Shown: piece after piece, positions 60,782 through 64,000 of the stretch
Numbering within the stretch: the stretch's first letter is position 1
Layout of the letters: each line of letters begins with the position of its first letter
NCBI RefSeq assembly: GCF_030813495.1
Contig: NZ_JAUSUI010000003.1
Span: forward strand, 372,001-436,000
Length of the DNA stretch: 64,000 bases
Reading direction: 5' to 3'
Origin: Ancylobacter polymorphus
GTDB lineage: Bacteria; Pseudomonadota; Alphaproteobacteria; Rhizobiales; Xanthobacteraceae
Notes under the pieces: model-generated
What the model was told of the DNA's origin: nothing
Seen by the model: only the letters and a program-made list of their open reading frames with translations
Databases searched by the model: none
Program-made: the position numbers and the translations under genes

Positions 60782-60813
60782 CATCTTCCCCTCGACGCGG
60801 GTGCTGGCGGAGT
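60782..60813. repeat. attR (right 32-bp direct repeat)
   Basis: This copy of attL ends in GAGT followed by AG, so it encodes IFPSTRVLAE and a TAG stop. It is therefore the original end of the kinase gene, displaced by the insertion, and the AsmA gene end follows within a few bases. Confidence 0.88.
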
Positions 60814-60817
60814 AGCC

Positions 60818-62809
60818 TCAGGGCGCGGGGGCGGAGACTTCGAGTTTTTCCGACGGCGCGAGCAGCGCGCGGCCGGCGCCGGAGCGGCGGATCAGCGCCT
60901 GCGGGTCGGGCAGAAGGATCGGCCTCACCCAGTCGCCGCGCACGATGAAGGGTAGCTCGAATGCCACCGTGACCGCCGGCGCCGCAGCGCTCGCGGCGAG
61001 GGTCGACGTGTCGGCGGCGAGGCTCGCCGCCACGCCGGCCACCGAAGGGGCGGCGCTTTCCGCATTTGCCGCGCTCGCGGCGGGCACGGGGCCCGACGCC
61101 GGCGCGGCATTCGGCACCGGCGCCGGATCTGGCGCGGGCGCTGCGGCCTTGGCCAGCTTGCCGGCTGAGGTGGCACGCACCAGCTGGGCGACGCCGGAAA
61201 GATCGAGGCCGCGCGAGGCGACCGCACTCTCGCCGGTGAGCGCCACATGCAGCGTGCTGCTCGACAGATCGAGCCGGTCGAGCTTGACGATGCCGTCGGC
61301 GATGCGGGCATCGACCACGATATCGGTGAAAGGCGTGCGCCCGCCCCGCAGATCGCCGCCGGACAGCGGCCGCTTTTCCAGCCGGGTCAGGATGCGGCCG
61401 ACATCGATGCCCACCAGCGCGCCCTCGCTGCCACCGAGCGTGAAGGCGCCGCCGAGCCCCTCGGCGATCTCCATGATGCTGGCCCCGCCGCCAATGGCCG
61501 AGAGCCGGAACGAGCCGGTGCCCTCCAGACGCTGGACGCGGAACAGGTCGCTCAGCGCCGGGCCCAGCGCCACATCGTCGGCGGAAAGATCGAGGCGCAC
61601 ATTCATCCCCGGACCGGCCGGGCGGGGGGAGAGCTGGACGGCGGCGCGGAACAGGCCGCCCCAGGCCTCGGCCTCGCCGATGGTGAGCGACAGCCGCCCG
61701 CCCTTGGCGGTGGCGGCGGCCGCCATGCGCTGGAAACTGGCCCCGCCGAGACGCACCTGGCCGGCGGAAAGCCGCAGTTCCACGTCCAGTCCCCGGGCGG
61801 GGCCGAGATCGAGCGCCTCGCGGCTCCAGCTGCCCTCATGCGGGTTGGACAGGCTGAGTTCGCCATAGGGCGAGAGGTCCATGGTCTCGCAGGCCAGCGA
61901 GCCCTGCAGCATCGGCCGGGGGCCGTCGATGCGCAGATTGAACGCGCCGATGCCGGTATTGCCGTCGAGATCGAGCTTGGCCTGGCTCAGCTGGACGCCC
62001 TGCGCCGACAGCAGCGCCATGCCGCGCAGCGCGAACGGGCCGAAGCCGCGTTCGGTCGGCGCATCCATGCCAAGCCAGGCCAGCGCCTCACGCAGCTCTC
62101 CGGCGCCGACCTTGAGATCGCCCGACACCACCGGCCCGCCCGCCAGCCGGGCACCGCCGGTGAAACTGGCCGTGGCCAGCGGCGCGGCGAGCGACAGGGA
62201 GAGCCCGCCGACCTCGCCCGCCGCCAGCGCGCGCAGATTGCTGAGCTTGCCGTCGATCGCCACCCGCTCGCCACGCCAGACAGCGGTGCCGGCCACCGTG
62301 ACATTCGCCCCGCCGCGCCAGCCAATGGCGAGGTTCGCGTCGGGAACCAGCATTTCCGTGCCGTCGCCACGGGCGAGGGCGACGCTGCCATTGGTGACAA
62401 CGAGATCACCGCGCGAATCGGCGCTGCCCAGCGAGGCAATGAAGCCGCCAAGCGCCGTCAGCCCGTCGCCGGGATCGGCGAGAACCAGCCGGGCCTCGGG
62501 GAGTTCGATGGAATCGGCCCGGACATGGCCGGCGAGCAGAGGCAGCAGGTCCAGCACCACCCGCACGGAGGGGGCTTCGAGCCGGGCGCGCGGGTCCTCA
62601 AGGCTCACCCCGTCAAGGGTGAAGGCAGGCCGGGGCAGGACGGTGAAGGAAACCGGGCCATCGATTCGTGGCTCGACGCCGGTGGCGGCGGCGATCATCG
62701 CTCCCGCCTGCGCCCGCAGCGTTTCCTCGGAGGCGAGCTTGGGCGCAAGCGCTCCCGCCACCATCGCCAGTGCCACTGGCACGAGGAGGAATGGAATGTA
62801 TTTCTTCAT
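60818..62809 (-). CDS. AsmA family outer-membrane-assembly protein
   Basis: This 663-residue inner-membrane-anchored periplasmic protein of the AsmA/TamB-like group may be involved in lipid transport or outer membrane assembly. It begins with a membrane anchor (FLLVPVALAMVAGALAPKLA), then the AsmA N-terminal segment ATGVEPRIDGPVSFTVLPRP, and the C-terminal part has VVDARIADGIVKLDRLDLSS. A proline/alanine linker sits near the C-terminus. ATG 62809 opens the anchor; an upstream frame extension has no support. The gene's stop lies four bases past attR. Confidence 0.87.
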   Translation of the reverse strand: MKKYIPFLLVPVALAMVAGALAPKLASEETLRAQAGAMIAAATGVEPRIDGPVSFTVLPRPAFTLDGVSLEDPRARLEAPSVRVVLDLLPLLAGHVRADSIELPEARLVLADPGDGLTALGGFIASLGSADSRGDLVVTNGSVALARGDGTEMLVPDANLAIGWRGGANVTVAGTAVWRGERVAIDGKLSNLRALAAGEVGGLSLSLAAPLATASFTGGARLAGGPVVSGDLKVGAGELREALAWLGMDAPTERGFGPFALRGMALLSAQGVQLSQAKLDLDGNTGIGAFNLRIDGPRPMLQGSLACETMDLSPYGELSLSNPHEGSWSREALDLGPARGLDVELRLSAGQVRLGGASFQRMAAAATAKGGRLSLTIGEAEAWGGLFRAAVQLSPRPAGPGMNVRLDLSADDVALGPALSDLFRVQRLEGTGSFRLSAIGGGASIMEIAEGLGGAFTLGGSEGALVGIDVGRILTRLEKRPLSGGDLRGGRTPFTDIVVDARIADGIVKLDRLDLSSSTLHVALTGESAVASRGLDLSGVAQLVRATSAGKLAKAAAPAPDPAPVPNAAPASGPVPAASAANAESAAPSVAGVAASLAADTSTLAASAAAPAVTVAFELPFIVRGDWVRPILLPDPQALIRRSGAGRALLAPSEKLEVSAPAP

Positions 62810-63033
62810 TGCGTCGTCAGGCTCCACGCCCTCGCTACCCCATCGCAGCCAGGCCGCGCAAGCAAGAGCGGCGCTCGGAGAGGTACGGATCGCGCGCAGT
62901 TGGCGTACCGAAAGTTGCCGCACCATGTTGGCGCTCTGTGTCTGTTTGATGGCCTGACAGGCGGCGTGGCCGGCGCTATGAGTGTTGCAGTGCAAAACGC
63001 CGACGCAACGGCGCCTGAAACGGGAGGAAGGCC

Positions 63034-64000
63034 ATGGGGGCAGACGGCAACGCAGGCATGGTGCAGGACAGCGCGGGGAGCGCGCCCTTGTGGACGCCGA
63101 GCCCGGAACGGGTGGCGCGCACGCAGATCGCCGCCTTCCTCGCGCGGGTGAATGCCCGGCACGGCACCGCGCTCACCGATTATCGCGGGCTGCACGCCTG
63201 GTCGATCGCCCATCCCGACGCCTTCTGGGAAGAAATCTGGGACCTCGGCGGGGTGATCGGCAGCCGCAGCGGGCCGTCGCTGGTCGATGGCGACCGCATG
63301 CCGGGTGCCCGCTTCTTTCCCGAGGCGCGGCTGAACTATGCCGAGAACCTGCTGCGCCCGCGCGAGCGCGACAGCGTGGCGCTGGTGTTTCGCGGCGAGG
63401 ACAAGGTGGAGCGCCAGCTGCGCTTCGGCGAATTGTCCGACCTCGTCTCGCGGCTGCAGCAGGCGCTGCGCGCGGCCGGGGTTGGCGTTGGCGACCGGGT
63501 GGCGGCGACCCTGCCGAACCTGCCGGAGACGATCGCGGTGATGCTGGCGGCGTCCTCGCTCGGCGCGGTGTTTTCCTCCTGCTCGCCGGATTTCGGTGAG
63601 CGCGGCATTCTCGACCGCTTCGGCCAGATCGAGCCGAAGGTCTACGTCGCCTGCGACGGCTATTGGTACAATGGCAAGCCGGTCTCCATCGCCGAGAAGC
63701 TGAAGGGCGCGGTGCCGCAGCTGCCGAGCGTCACGGCGACGGTGATCGTGCCCTATCTCGGCCAGGCCGAGGAGGTGGCGGGCGCGCTGCCGAACGGGGT
63801 GACGCTGGACGCCTTCATCGCCCCCTTCGCGCCGGCGCCGCTGAGCTTCGAGCGGCTGCCCTTCAACCACCCGCTTTTCATCCTGTTCTCCTCCGGCACG
63901 ACAGGCGCGCCGAAGTGCATCGTGCACGGCGCCGGCGGCACGCTGCTCCAGCACATCAAGGAGCACCGGCTGCAGTGCGACCTCGCGCCGGGCGACCGGC
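63034..64000 (+). CDS. acetoacetyl-CoA synthetase (3' truncated by window)
   Basis: This is an adenylate-forming enzyme, at least 322 residues long with the rest outside the window. It activates acetoacetate to acetoacetyl-CoA with ATP, feeding ketone-body or polyhydroxybutyrate metabolism. Landmarks are LWTPSPERVARTQIAAFLAR, FFPEARLNYAENLLRP and the P-loop SSGTTGAPKCIVHG near residue 287. ATG 63034 has GGGAGGAAGG upstream. The length and motifs match acetoacetate-CoA ligase rather than acetyl-CoA synthetase. It is divergent from the AsmA gene. Confidence 0.9.
   Translation, partial: MGADGNAGMVQDSAGSAPLWTPSPERVARTQIAAFLARVNARHGTALTDYRGLHAWSIAHPDAFWEEIWDLGGVIGSRSGPSLVDGDRMPGARFFPEARLNYAENLLRPRERDSVALVFRGEDKVERQLRFGELSDLVSRLQQALRAAGVGVGDRVAATLPNLPETIAVMLAASSLGAVFSSCSPDFGERGILDRFGQIEPKVYVACDGYWYNGKPVSIAEKLKGAVPQLPSVTATVIVPYLGQAEEVAGALPNGVTLDAFIAPFAPAPLSFERLPFNHPLFILFSSGTTGAPKCIVHGAGGTLLQHIKEHRLQCDLAPGDR

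Larger units (their letters stand above)
51536..60813. mobile_element. 9.3-kb integrative element inserted at the 3' end of the histidine kinase gene
   Basis: The element is bounded by a 32-bp direct repeat (31 of 32 identical) at 51536-51567 and 60782-60813. It carries a tyrosine integrase 71 bases inside the left end, a four-gene minus-strand unit (serine recombinase, MmeI-like enzyme, zinc-motif protein, ParB-like protein) and a plus-strand FRG-domain gene. Joining the sequence left of 51536 to that right of 60782 restores an uninterrupted kinase 3' end (GAG TAG) followed directly by the AsmA gene end, as expected for the empty site. No conjugation genes are seen, so mobility would need only the integrase or outside help. 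Confidence 0.88.

Overview
The window looks like a chromosomal segment of a GC-rich alphaproteobacterium of the Hyphomicrobiales, with a Xanthobacteraceae-like flavour (Ancylobacter/Starkeya/Xanthobacter type). This is inferred from gene order and families: dnaA linked to rpsT, a class I lysyl-tRNA synthetase, the coxB-ctaD-ctaB-ctaG-ctaE cluster followed by DUF983, SURF1, thrC and an M16 peptidase, paired phasins, and Irr-type iron boxes. No 16S rRNA gene is present, so the genus is not proven.

Layout. 1-2046: 3' part of a nitrate/sulfonate/taurine-type ABC transporter operon coupled to a fumarylacetoacetate-hydrolase-family enzyme, closed by a strong terminator. 2181-17895: dispersed housekeeping and accessory genes (DEAD-box helicase, MFS transporter, ATP-grasp protein, tRNA-Gly(CCC), 2-hydroxyacid dehydrogenase, SCO copper chaperone, an MshEN-glycosyltransferase fusion, solute-binding protein, class I LysRS, TPP enzyme, DUF6152/DUF6644 pair), with two families of roughly 105-117 bp palindromic repeats whose CTAG ends supply stop codons to neighbouring genes. 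18009-26017: replication cluster on the minus strand (dnaA, dnaN, recF, gyrB, with rpsT upstream) and a 1-kb gene-poor stretch that may contain an origin. 26190-30031: echA, mutM, a methyltransferase, a HAD hydrolase and an IalB-like protein.

30273-39822: aa3-type cytochrome c oxidase and its assembly genes, preceded by a perfect FNR/FixK-type box, running on into thrC and an M16 peptidase. 40619-44892: an iron group (bacterioferritin-associated ferredoxin with a very histidine-rich tail, bacterioferritin, and a ferric iron ABC binding protein plus permease), where each transcription unit is preceded by a TTTAGAA-N3-TTCTAAA-like Irr/ICE palindrome. 44956-48609: groESL with a CIRCE element, a duplicated groEL 3' end, and two phasins sharing a region with a PhaR-like palindrome.

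48930-60813: a PAS histidine kinase gene whose last 32 bp are repeated at 60782-60813. The two copies bracket a 9.3-kb integrative element. It carries a tyrosine integrase next to the left copy, a minus-strand unit (serine recombinase, large MmeI-like restriction-modification enzyme, zinc-motif protein, ParB-like protein) and a plus-strand FRG-domain protein of lower GC. It resembles a small mobile defence island. Its function is inferred from families and context, and the FRG protein and the ParB-like/zinc-motif pair are the least described parts.

60818-64000: an AsmA-family protein and the start of an acetoacetyl-CoA synthetase cut by the window edge, which fits polyhydroxybutyrate metabolism together with the phasins.
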